The position numbers and the translations under genes were made by a program. Below the pieces are notes generated by a model. The model made no database searches. It saw nothing but the letters and a program-made list of their open reading frames with translations, and was not told the origin of the DNA. 64,000 bases of DNA from Smittia aterrima (lineage: Eukaryota > Arthropoda > Insecta > Diptera > Chironomidae): positions 23,746,001 through 23,810,000 of the forward strand of contig CP093831.1 in the NCBI GenBank assembly GCA_033063855.1, in the 5' to 3' direction. This document shows, piece after piece, positions 43,241 to 52,181 of this stretch (position 1 is the stretch's first letter; each line of letters begins with the position of its first letter).

Positions 43241-44839
43241 CGCAACATCACAAGCAATTTGAAATAACAAAACCGAAAGTGTGCGAATTAAAGATTGTTG
43301 GGCTACTCGAGACTTTACACACAATTAAAGAAAAAGCCGATAAGACTTTGTAGCCAAATTTATTTCACATTTATTTAAAAGCTTTCGGGTTCGCATTGCT
43401 CGATCAAGAAATAATTTTAGATTTTTCCGAGAAATCAAATTTTTGTTTATAATTTTTTTTAAACGAATAATTTTAAAGAGCAGCTCGTGCCTGAGGCAAT
43501 TTGATAGCAGTTCTGTTGTTTGTAGGCATTTTGTAAATTTTAAAATTTATTATCTGAATTTATTCCCATCAAGAATATTACGCCAGAGCTTACGCAGATA
43601 TTTGCCCCATTTATCCACAATATTGATGTAACCACTGAAGAAACTTACTTTCTCAAATTTCTCTTAATTTAATTAAGTTAAAGAAAAGTCTTTTATATTT
43701 ATTGAAAGGTTATTAAATAAGCTTCAATTAACCGTTTGTTTCATTTCTTTCCGATAAATAAACTCAGAGATTTTATCAATTAAAATTGAAAATTAGGAAA
43801 TATCAGTTTGGCGTTTATTCTGACGTCACAGATGATTTGTAATTAAAAATTAAAACCACCAAACATAGTTCTGAGTATAAGCTATCAATCCCTTATTTCA
43901 GTTTTTTTACAAGTTCCTTTCAATCAAAGTTATCGCAACTGGTTGTATAATTTTTGATCAATTAAAAACGGCAAAATTTATTTCAAATTCATTTAGAAGT
44001 TAATTTAGCTAACTTTTGTAAAAAATCTTTTCATAAACTAAAATCTTCATTAAATATTCTATATTTTAATAAAAGTTTCAACAAAATGCAGCGAAAGGTT
44101 CAAAAGTTATAGAGAAAAACTTTCGAAATCTCTAAGTGGCTGTATTTCATTGTCCGCTACTGTAGCTGTGATTGTAAATAACAAATTATTAAAACTTTAA
44201 TCGAACTCTGATAAACATTTTTGCAATAAACTTTATCATTCTTTGACAGCATACTTTTGAGCTCCACTTGTCATTGCTTCTTCTGTGTTTATACGAGAGT
44301 GAACGACATTAAACGTCAGGACTGTTATCAAATTTGCACGAGTCGCATTCTGGAATTTCCAAGAAAGATTTTGTAATCTTCAAATAATTTATTAAACAAA
44401 ATTGTGATTTCTCGGAAAAATCTGCTGAATTTATTTACAGATCGAGCAATGCTAGCTTTTTTTTCATCATTGCAAACCCAACAGTTCACTGATAAAAATT
44501 GACAGCAAATCTTCGACTATTTCATTATTTGTATGACGAACAGTCCAACAATCTTCAATTCGCTTGCTTTCGGGTTTTGTTATCTTAAGTTTCAAACGAA
44601 TTGGGTTCCAACAAATACAAATAGCGTCTCATCATTATATTATCCCACTACGTTGCAAGTGACGACAAATACGAAAGACAGATTAGAAGACGGCTCGTAA
44701 TATTTTTACAGTTCGTTATAAGACTCTTAGAAAAGATCAAGTCTTTAGTTTTTCCGAAAAACTTTTTCGTTAACATTTTCCATTTATGACTAAAGCGACA
44801 TTCTGGATCTCTAAAGTATTCTTCTTCTCTTTCAATTCC
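43241..44839. other. Long intergenic stretch with flanking modules only
   Basis: 43241-43640: promoter block (minus) and a TGCCTGAGGCAATTTGATAG module also near 30625 and 30893. 43640-44270: AT-rich, nothing recognised. 44310-44480: module with GGAATTTCC at 44352-44360. 44510-44660: plus-strand promoter block with no gene. Nothing coding. Confidence 0.5.
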
Positions 44840-44935
44840 TAAAGTGACACAATCTCTTCATTGGGCAAAATGAAAAGTTTTAGGAGCTCCATATTTTAGA
44901 TTAAAGGCTAAGAGTGAACTGAAGCTGCGATAAAC
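44840..44935 (-). pseudogene. LRR-gene 5' scrap
   Basis: Minus strand holds the family leader (CAGCTTCAGTTCACTCTTAG), a decayed start (AATATGGAGCTCCTAAAACT) and, directly joined, coil-like codons near 44820-44860. Orphan promoter with deleted body. Confidence 0.45.
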
Positions 44936-45274
44936 GGGAATATTCTCATGCTCAATTTAATAATATTTGAGAAAACAAACATGAAAGTATGCGAATCTAA
45001 GATTGAGGAAAGTTCATCGCTTTGCATACACACAAGAAAATTGTCGAAAATAATTTGTATCAACAGTTATTTATTTGTATGCAAAAAAGCCGAACAAAAA
45101 ATAATCTTGGGTTTTACCAAAGCCAAAAAAATAGCATTTCATCATTTGATTGCCCAACAGCGTTTTAAATTGGTGACGACAAACACGAAAGTTTGAGATA
45201 AGAAATTCGTGTATTTAAATTCCCGTATTTCGCAGTCGCAGCTTCAGTTCGCTCTGTGCCTTCAATTAAAGAAC

Positions 45275-47704
45275 ATGGAGCTCTTTAAATATTTCCTGAT
45301 CTCTTTGTTGCTTTGCGGATCTATCGAGAGCTTTCGATTGGATTGTGAGTTTCGGTCGCAATTTACTGGTGAAGAGTGCAAAGTGAAAAAACTAAAAGTT
45401 CTTGAAAACGATGTCGCGATCACGGAAATTTCGGGAATTCATTCAGCAAGCAAAACAAATAATGATGTCAAGGGGATTTACATAAATTCTGAGGTCGAGA
45501 CCGAAATTGTGCCAACGAAAGTTTGTAATTTCTTTGGAAACTTAGAACGCGTGGACATTTATGGCAACTCCATTAAACAAATCAATCGAGAAGTGTTTAC
45601 CAATTGCAAAAAAGTGTGGAAAGTAATTGTTGTGTACACATCGCTGACGACAATACCCGAAGACCTTTTAATTGATTTAATCGAGTTGAGAGAACTTAAT
45701 CTTTACGAGAACAAGATCGTTTCCTTGCCAGCAGATTTGTTCGCGAAGAACCCCAAATTAAATCTCATTTCGGCGAGAAACAATCAACTCAGCTTTATCG
45801 ACACTGAACTGCCGCAATCTATGACCTCAATCGACTTTCGTGGCAACATTTGCGTCGACAAGAAATTCCCCGATGACATCACCGACTTGAAATTATTCAC
45901 GAAAGAGGTTTCCTCAAATTGTTCGATTAAACAATCCTGTCTCGCAAAGGCGATCGCGTTCGACAAAACTTTATCAGAAAAAGCGAAAGAAATCGCGGAT
46001 TGGAAGCAGAAAAGTGAAACTCTCAAAAGTGAGAACGTTGCATTGTCCTCAACTATTAAGCAACAGAAGACGGAGCTAAGATCTTTGAAATCTAAAATTT
46101 CGTCCTTCGAATCGGAAAGTTTAATTTTAAAATCGAAAACTTTTATTTTGGAATCGCAATTGTCCAATTCGGAATCAAAAAAAAATTCGAAAGAAAATTC
46201 TCTTCAATCGTCATTCAACGCGATTGATGGAAATTTCAACGCAGCAACTAACATTATGTCAAAGTTATCAAAAGCTCTGAAGGCGTGTGATCCATCGGCG
46301 TTAACCGCCATCAATAATTTGGGTTTGGAGCAAGAAGTTGAATTGGTTTATGAAGAAAAAAATGGAACAGGCGTCGCTGTTGACTTTACTGTTCAATTTG
46401 ATAACTCGAAAATTGAAGAGAACTCCAACGCAAGCACATTAACATCGCTAACCATTACGAAGCAGCAAACTCTGTTCCTGCCGACAAACTTTGGTGAAAC
46501 GTTCTCTAAACTCGAGGAACTAGAAGTGACTTACTCCGGACTCTTTAGTATCGAGAACACATGCTTGACTGGATTTAAACATTTACAAACTCTGATTTTG
46601 AAAGGAAACAAGATTTATGAGATTCCATCGAAAGCTTTCACGGAAGTTGAGACGTTGAAGACATTAGACTTGTCGGAGAACAAAATTGAGAAAATTGAAG
46701 TCGGCGCATTTAATCATCTTGAAAGTCTTGTTGAGTTGAACCTCATGACCAATTTTCTGACCACAGTGACAACTGAAACATTTGAGCGTCTTGTCAAGCT
46801 TAAAATTTTGAACCTGAGTAACAACAAAATAAATTCCATTGGCAACAACTTTTTGGCTCCACTCAAATCAATCGAGAAAGTTGATTTCACTAAGAACGCC
46901 TGCATTGACATAAGTTTCCCTGAAACAAAAAAGAAAGTTTTTGTGGAAACAATTAACGAAAAATGTTTTTTGTCAGTAACCGTTGAAATCTCTTGCAATA
47001 AGTTTGAATTTAATGAAAGGATTTTAGTTGGCGGCAATGACGACGTTTGTAACATTCAAGAAATAACTATTCAGTATCCGAAAACGAAAATCTCGAAAGT
47101 TTTCTTCACTGAGCACAAAGAAACCTCGAAAATTTTGACTCTCAAGGTCATTGGTCAGTCAATGAAGTTTATTCCTCTCGAGCTTTCAAAAACTTTCCCG
47201 AATCTCGAACGAATTGTTATCGAAAGTTCAGAATTAACTGCTTTGAACGAGAAAGATTTCGATGGACTCAAAAAATTGAAAAACCTCGAGATCACAGGAA
47301 ACAACTTGACATCAATCGCAGAAGGAACATTCGACGAAGTCACTCAGCTTGAAGTACTCAACTTGTCGTCCAATGAAATTGTTTCGTTGCCATCAAAAGC
47401 ATTCGCTAATTTGAAGTTCTTAAAGAAACTGATTCTCTCTTTTAATCAATTAGAAAAGTTCACAGCTGATCTCTTACCGATCAAAAGCTCAATCGAAGAA
47501 TTCCGAATCAGCAACAACGAACTCGAAATTATCGAAGCGAGAACTCTTCGCAGATTGAAACACGCCAAAGTCATCGATTTCTCTAAAAACGTTTGCATTG
47601 ACAAAGAAGTTAACACTGAGAGGAAGGAGATGACTAATGTCTGCAAAAATCATTTTGAAGACCTTTCTGGTGCGATCTACTTACGTTGCTCATCCGATAA
47701 TTAA
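45275..47704 (+). CDS. Secreted multi-LRR protein with internal coil (left copy)
   Basis: 809 residues, ATG at 45275, chosen because it follows the family leader and starts MELFKYFLISLLLCGSIES; the longer in-frame extension overlaps the TTTAAAT box and initiator. Block 1 (to about 225) is the family LRR unit with cap NICVDKKFPDDITDL. A coil of about 110 residues follows (LSEKAKEIADWKQKSETLKS, KSKISSFESESLILKSK). Block 2 (about 370-575) has a cap-like start and LRRs LQTLILKGNKIYEIPSKAF, LKTLDLSENKIEKIEVGAF and LKILNLSNNKINSIGNNFL, cap NACIDISFPET. Block 3 (about 590-805) has LKNLEITGNNLTSIAEGTF, LEVLNLSSNEIVSLPSKAF and cap NVCIDKEVNTER. Three LRR blocks flank a coil; no membrane segment. GATAAG, TTTAAAT and TCAGT precede it at 45197, 45214 and 45244. 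Confidence 0.87.
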   Translation: MELFKYFLISLLLCGSIESFRLDCEFRSQFTGEECKVKKLKVLENDVAITEISGIHSASKTNNDVKGIYINSEVETEIVPTKVCNFFGNLERVDIYGNSIKQINREVFTNCKKVWKVIVVYTSLTTIPEDLLIDLIELRELNLYENKIVSLPADLFAKNPKLNLISARNNQLSFIDTELPQSMTSIDFRGNICVDKKFPDDITDLKLFTKEVSSNCSIKQSCLAKAIAFDKTLSEKAKEIADWKQKSETLKSENVALSSTIKQQKTELRSLKSKISSFESESLILKSKTFILESQLSNSESKKNSKENSLQSSFNAIDGNFNAATNIMSKLSKALKACDPSALTAINNLGLEQEVELVYEEKNGTGVAVDFTVQFDNSKIEENSNASTLTSLTITKQQTLFLPTNFGETFSKLEELEVTYSGLFSIENTCLTGFKHLQTLILKGNKIYEIPSKAFTEVETLKTLDLSENKIEKIEVGAFNHLESLVELNLMTNFLTTVTTETFERLVKLKILNLSNNKINSIGNNFLAPLKSIEKVDFTKNACIDISFPETKKKVFVETINEKCFLSVTVEISCNKFEFNERILVGGNDDVCNIQEITIQYPKTKISKVFFTEHKETSKILTLKVIGQSMKFIPLELSKTFPNLERIVIESSELTALNEKDFDGLKKLKNLEITGNNLTSIAEGTFDEVTQLEVLNLSSNEIVSLPSKAFANLKFLKKLILSFNQLEKFTADLLPIKSSIEEFRISNNELEIIEARTLRRLKHAKVIDFSKNVCIDKEVNTERKEMTNVCKNHFEDLSGAIYLRCSSDN

Positions 47705-47884
47705 ATAAATGTACATTAATGAATAAATTCTTGTGTTACTCAAAATAAGAAATAAAAAAATATTCCACAATCAATCAAAAAATTTTAGGGAAGCTCATTA
47801 TTTCATAAAATTTATGAAATAAATGTGACTTCTATTAAGTGGGAGAAAATCTATTTTTTATTTATTTCCCGGGTGGCAATGATC
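47705..47884. other. 3' flank of the multi-LRR gene
   Basis: AT-rich; AATAAA motifs near 47722 could serve polyadenylation. No gene. Confidence 0.45.
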
Positions 47885-47970
47885 GGGTTTTTTTTTTGGC
47901 TGAGTGGTCTAAGACGCTGGTTTTAAGCACGAATCTTTCTGGAGGGGCGGGTTCGAGTAACGCCGATACC
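47885..47970 (+). tRNA. Decayed tRNA-Leu-like sequence (pseudogene)
   Basis: GGCTGAGTGGTCTAAGACG (D arm/A box), TTTAAGC anticodon loop with TAA, and GGGTTCGAGTAACGCCGATA (T arm/B box). A T-run replaces the 5' acceptor strand, so the acceptor stem cannot form. Counterpart of 59255-59335 in the other arm. Confidence 0.5.
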
Positions 47971-48394
47971 AATTTTTTTGCAGAATCATCAATCAAAATT
48001 CTTGAGAGTGGTAATATTTCTGTTTTTTAGGAACCATTTACTCTAATATATAATTTATCGTGTGAAAAACCCTACAGTAGGTTCATTACGAACTGCTACG
48101 ATGTAATCTAATTTCTGAAGGGGACCTTGTGATCCACAGAAACATAGGCAAATTGCCTCTTGTATCTATCTCCGTTATGACAAACGCCACAACCCCGTGT
48201 TTCTAATCTTGTAGTAATGAGATCATCGCAGAGGATTTTTCATACCGATTAGCTTTTCTTTGAATGAGTGGCTTCTTCCTGCACTCATGACCTCCCAACA
48301 CTGATAACAACAGTTGGTGTTGATGAAAAGGAACACACAAAGAAGTTTCAGATTAACCGGTTAAAAAAAACTCTTCCTTTAAATAACTTAAATC

Positions 48395-48500
48395 CTTTGG
48401 CGAGAGTTGAATTCGAACTTAAGATCGCTTTGTAAGCAGAATGTGAGTTTCAAGAATTTACCACTGAAGCCGTCCCAGTCTAAAACACGGTTGGCTACTA
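48395..48500 (-). mobile_element. Old tRNA-derived SINE head
   Basis: Minus strand reads AACCGTGTTTTAGACTGGGA, CGGCTTCAGTGGTAAATTC (A box) and TTAAGTTCGAATTCAACTC (B box). It resembles the head of the SINE at 49886-50580 and is present in both duplication arms (also 58848-58950), so it predates the duplication. Confidence 0.55.
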
Positions 48501-48796
48501 ATTTTATTATGTATTTGTTGCGATGCGAGATAATTTTTTATTAATAAATTACGTGTTATGATGACGGAAATATTCCCACTGTGGAAATTCCACAGCTAAA
48601 TATTCTTTAATGCAAAGACATAACGCTAGCTGAAGCTGCAAATCTCGAAACCATTATCTATAACTTTTGGTTTCTCCTCGATTAATGTAAACAACGTGGG
48701 ACAATCCAATGACAAGATTGTTTTAATGTTTCGTTTTCTGAATAATACGAGATTGCAGCTTCACAAACTTTCGCGGTTTAAAGATAATTAATTTCG
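48501..48796. other. Upstream region of lectin 6
   Basis: Mirrored at 58465-58800. Includes GGGACAATCCAATGACAAGA and GATAATTAATTTCGTATAAA leading to the TATA box at 48797. No gene. Confidence 0.5.
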
Positions 48797-48844
48797 TATA
48801 AAAGTTGAAACTTGTCATCGAAAAAAATCATTTAATCCAGCAAA

Positions 48845-49460
48845 ATGCTGCTTCAAGTTGTGTTTTTAGTTGTGCTGTCAATTCTGCAGATTCACGCAAA
48901 TGTAAAAGGTTTCTTTAAGCTTGGATCTTACGAGGGTATGTGAACAACAAATTTGAACCGAAAATTTTTGCAAGAGAAAATAATTTATTTTATCTCTAGG
49001 TGATACATGTACAAAGGAATATTACTTATCGATATATTTTAAAACTTTCTGGGTCAACACGAGATCGGTTTGCCAAGCTTATGGAATGGACCTGCTGTCG
49101 CTTGAGACCCGAGTTGAACATGATGCCTTCATAAGATTATGTGAACAGAATTTATCTAAATTCGATTTATGGACTCATATTGGTGCCATGACAACAGTAG
49201 CGAAAAGTAAATCAGATTGGTATTGGGTCACATCAGGAAAGCCAATTGACTACTCACTCAATTTTCAACCAGGTGAACCGAACAATTTCTTGGGCATCGA
49301 ATATTGTTTATCTCTTCAAAAGAGAGGAAAGTCTTTTACTTACAACGACATTGGTTGTCACACACACATTCCATTTCAACTGAAGTTTTTTTGCCAGAAG
49401 GTCACTTGCAAGAAGGAAATCATTGAAGTAGAATCAGCTGAAGTTCCTCCCCAACCTTAG
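48845..49460 (+). CDS. Secreted C-type lectin 6 (EPN, left arm)
   Basis: 183 residues: exon 1 48845-48935 (signal peptide MLLQVVFLVVLSILQIHA), 64-base phase-1 intron, exon 2 49000-49460. A distinct subgroup: an extra cysteine pair is suggested by DTCTKEYYLS and VTCKKE, with SVCQAYGMDLLSLE, THIGAMTTVAKSKSDWYW, canonical QPGEPNNFLG, YNDIGCHTHI and FFCQK. The 11-residue spacing HTHIPFQLK before the last core cysteine is longer than in lectins 1-5. Mirror copy at 57850-58464. TATAAAAG at 48797-48804. Confidence 0.9.
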
Positions 49461-49872
49461 GATTGATATTTCCTTATGAGCCATTTCCTTATGAGAGATT
49501 TTTAATAAAATAATTGAAACATAAAAAAATCATTTTATTAAAATGCATTTAGTAAACAAGAAAATTTAAATTCAGTCAGCCACAATATGCAACAACACAT
49601 TAAGATTATCTCATGAGTTTTTCCGTGAAATCTTCTTGCATGCAATCACGGGTTGACCTCTTGTGTTTCGAAGAGAGATTCTTCAATCTTACGAACAAAT
49701 TATGAAATGAGAATCGATGTGTTCTATTTTCAGAGCGGTCAGTGTGAGCGAGATGAGTCGCCAAAACAAACCAGAAAGCTCTCTTGAAAAAAATTGGCTC
49801 TAAAGTGTCTTATCATAATCTTGAGTTTGCTACCTCAAATAAAAGCTCACACATGTTAGCTCACACTTCGTT
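49461..49872. other. 3' flank of lectin 6
   Basis: Mirrors 56740-57845. At 49540-49550 it holds the unoccupied target AAAATGCATTT into which the element of the other arm (57083-57763) inserted. No gene. Confidence 0.55.
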
Positions 49873-49885
49873 TCGATTAATATAA

Positions 49886-50580
49886 GAGAGAGAGAAAGAG
49901 AGAGTGAGAAAGTTAGGGACTCAGGCTAACCCTGTTTTACCAAACAGTTGCTTGAACATTTTCGGGAGAGACGGCGTCGGGGGCTGGAGACCATCCCGGG
50001 ACACTGTCTCTTGCCTTCCACAGCGTCGTTTTGCTCGCCGCCAGGAAGGTCATACATTTTTCCAGGAATTGGGTAGGGAAGGGGAGGGAGGGAGCTCCGT
50101 CGCCTACGTCCACAGTGTGGTTCGGTTCATTCGGAGAGAAATTTTCTGAAGCTGAAACCTTCCCCATTAACAGTCGTGACCCTTTGAGCTCCTTGAAACT
50201 CAAATTAACGCATTGCGAACTCTCCGTAACATCACGTCAACGAATGTGACATGTGTGTTAGCATGACTGACACAGTAGTGTTCGACTGCCGTCAACAATG
50301 CGCCGTTGACTGCAATGAGTTTACTAATCTACCTACATTCATGACGTCACAACATCGAACGTTGGAGTACATGGAGTACATGGTATTTGAGATCGAACCT
50401 GACTGTACACGAGTACTTGTTTCATTTTCATCCCATTCTGACCGTCCAACAGAATAACTCTTCAAAGACTTTTTTCTTGCCCAAGGCTGGGATCGAACTT
50501 CTGATTTACCACTCGTTGAGTATGTAGATACGAAATGTTCGTCCCATTACCACTAGGCCGTCACAGTCTGGAACACGGTC
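49886..50580 (-). mobile_element. tRNA-derived SINE, 695 bases, with 13-base target duplication
   Basis: Flanked by TCGATTAATATAA (49873-49885) and TCGATTGATATAA (50581-50593). On the minus strand it begins ACCGTGTTCCAGACTGTGAC, with A box GGCCTAGTGGTAATGGGACG and B box AAGTTCGATCCCAGCC of a pol III promoter, and ends in a (CT)n tail at the left. The frame 50251-50457 inside it is not credible as a gene. The other arm has the empty site near 56740. Other copies: 11196-11400 (tail only) and 63411 to the window end. Confidence 0.85.
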
Positions 50581-50603
50581 TCGATTGATATAAATTAAAT
50601 TGC

Positions 50604-50780
50604 TTTACCCCGGGCGGCTTTGCCGCCCGTCGAGACGAATCTCTTCGAGTTTTCTGAAATTTTCCTGAGTTTGTCTGAAGTTTAGGGTTCATGCACAACG
50701 CCGTTTAATTCATTTTTTCGCCGCCAGTTGCGCTAAAGTCGAGCGTCACGCCACAGAAAAAAAGACAGAATTTCAAATCA
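50604..50780. repeat. Interspersed repeat with GGCGGC hairpin
   Basis: Starts CCCGGGCGGCTTTGCCGCCC (a perfect hairpin), then CGAGACGAATCTCTTCGAG and GTTGCGCTAAAGTCGAGCGT. Copies at 56560-56735 (inverted, other arm), 26338-26490 and 34490-34575. Confidence 0.65.
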
Positions 50781-52181
50781 GGCCAATTCTTATTATTAAA
50801 TTTATTTGCTTATCAAATTTTGTTTTTTCATGTTCAGTCGCAATGTTGCCAAAAAATTTAGCATAACTTGGAAAATATAATTTATCGCTGGCGTTTGAAA
50901 GAGGCGTTGAGGTCTTCTATCCAAATGACATTTTGATTCATCCAGACTTGGCGATCTTGCGATCTGAATTTTCACTAAAGTTTTCCAATTTTATATCGCC
51001 AGTGTGTCTTTGGAGTAAACGCTTCTCCGAAATTGAAAATGCGGAAGGTTTCGTTGTTGGTTTTGGAAAATCAAATAAAATTTTCGTAACAAAATTTGTC
51101 TTTTATTAACTTTTCATCACGAGTCCCAAAATAAAAAAAAAGATTTATTTTGTTAATTAACTTAACGAAACGAATCTCTTCGGTAAAGGGAAAAATTTGA
51201 CCGTCATTTCAAATGGCACCCAAATACTTCTTTTTAGCCGTCTATACTACATCCAAAAGATAAAATACCCTATAATGACCGGTTTGTCCGTAATTGAAAT
51301 AACAATCAAACGTGATGAGAAAGTGATCTCATGTTGAAATGCTATTTTTATTTGGTTGAACCCAAAGCGTTTTAAATTTGAGTAAAGAAGCCCGAAAGTG
51401 TGCGAACTCAAGATTGTTCGTCACTTTGCATACAAATAAAGAAATTGCCGAAGATAATTGGTTCGGGTTGGCATTCGCCGAACAGGAAAGTTCACACGGC
51501 TCGCTTTAAAAACAAACTCAGTTAGCTTTTCCAAGAAATCAAATTTTTCTTCATAATATATTCGAAAGATTAAATAATCTTTCTTGGAAATTTTAGGTAA
51601 TGTAGACAAAACAAAAAAAAATCAGCAAGCTCATGGCGAAATGTTATTTTTCTTCAGAAGCTAGAGGTGCCTCTATTGTTGAATAATAATGTTTCGTTTT
51701 GTATTAGCTTTATCTTTCATTTTCTCGATTTATCTTCTTCTCATTGTGGCATCATCTTTTTTGTTATTACTAATGCAAACCTGTAGACTATGAAAAAAAA
51801 GATCTAACTTTGAAAATTTATTCTGACTTCCGTGAAAGCATTTATTCAATTCGAGTTATCAATTCCAATAGAAAAAGTATCAATTATTCACAATAAAAAT
51901 ATAACATTTGAACTTTCTAAATAAAAAACAGTCAGATGATAAGAAAAATGAAGAGTCCTCCCAATTACCGTGAAGCAGATTACCGCGAAATCAAAATTTT
52001 TTGCTCTAATCTTTTTAAGAAATGTGAAATAAATTCGATTACAAATTGTCTTCGGTTATTTCTTTATTTGTATGCAAACTGCCGAACAACAAATTTTCAG
52101 AATGAGATAATCCAAATGAATTTAAATTCGTGAGATTCGCATTCACAGCTTCAGTTTGGTCTGAGCCTTCAATTAGTGAAC
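50781..52181. other. Arm end, unknown 0.2-kb stretch and protein F promoter
   Basis: 50781-51080 mirrors 56260-56560 (non-coding, includes CACTGGCG-type and AACCTTCCGCATTTTCAATT-type blocks). 51110-51290 is unique with nothing recognised. 51300-51610 is a minus-oriented promoter/module set without a gene. 52030-52181 is the plus-strand promoter of protein F. Confidence 0.5.

Larger units (their letters stand above)
45068..51170 (+). repeat. Left arm of a 6-kb inverted duplication
   Basis: Matches 56235-62250 in reverse order and orientation: multi-LRR gene, tRNA-Leu-like locus, old SINE, lectin and a 0.5-kb non-coding tail all correspond. This arm alone holds the 695-base SINE at 49886-50580. 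Confidence 0.85.

Noticed and set aside
45209..45274. Upstream in-frame start for the 45.3-kb gene (and similar 5' extensions at 13168, 15954, 52176 and 62167)
   Set aside because: The extensions cover the TTTAAAT/TCAGT promoter or the leader and some begin with non-ATG codons. The ATG that directly opens the hydrophobic signal peptide is conserved in all family members.
50251..50457. Open frame seen also near 63477-63719 (minus)
   Set aside because: Both lie inside copies of the tRNA-derived SINE. Similarity reflects the repeat, not a protein gene.
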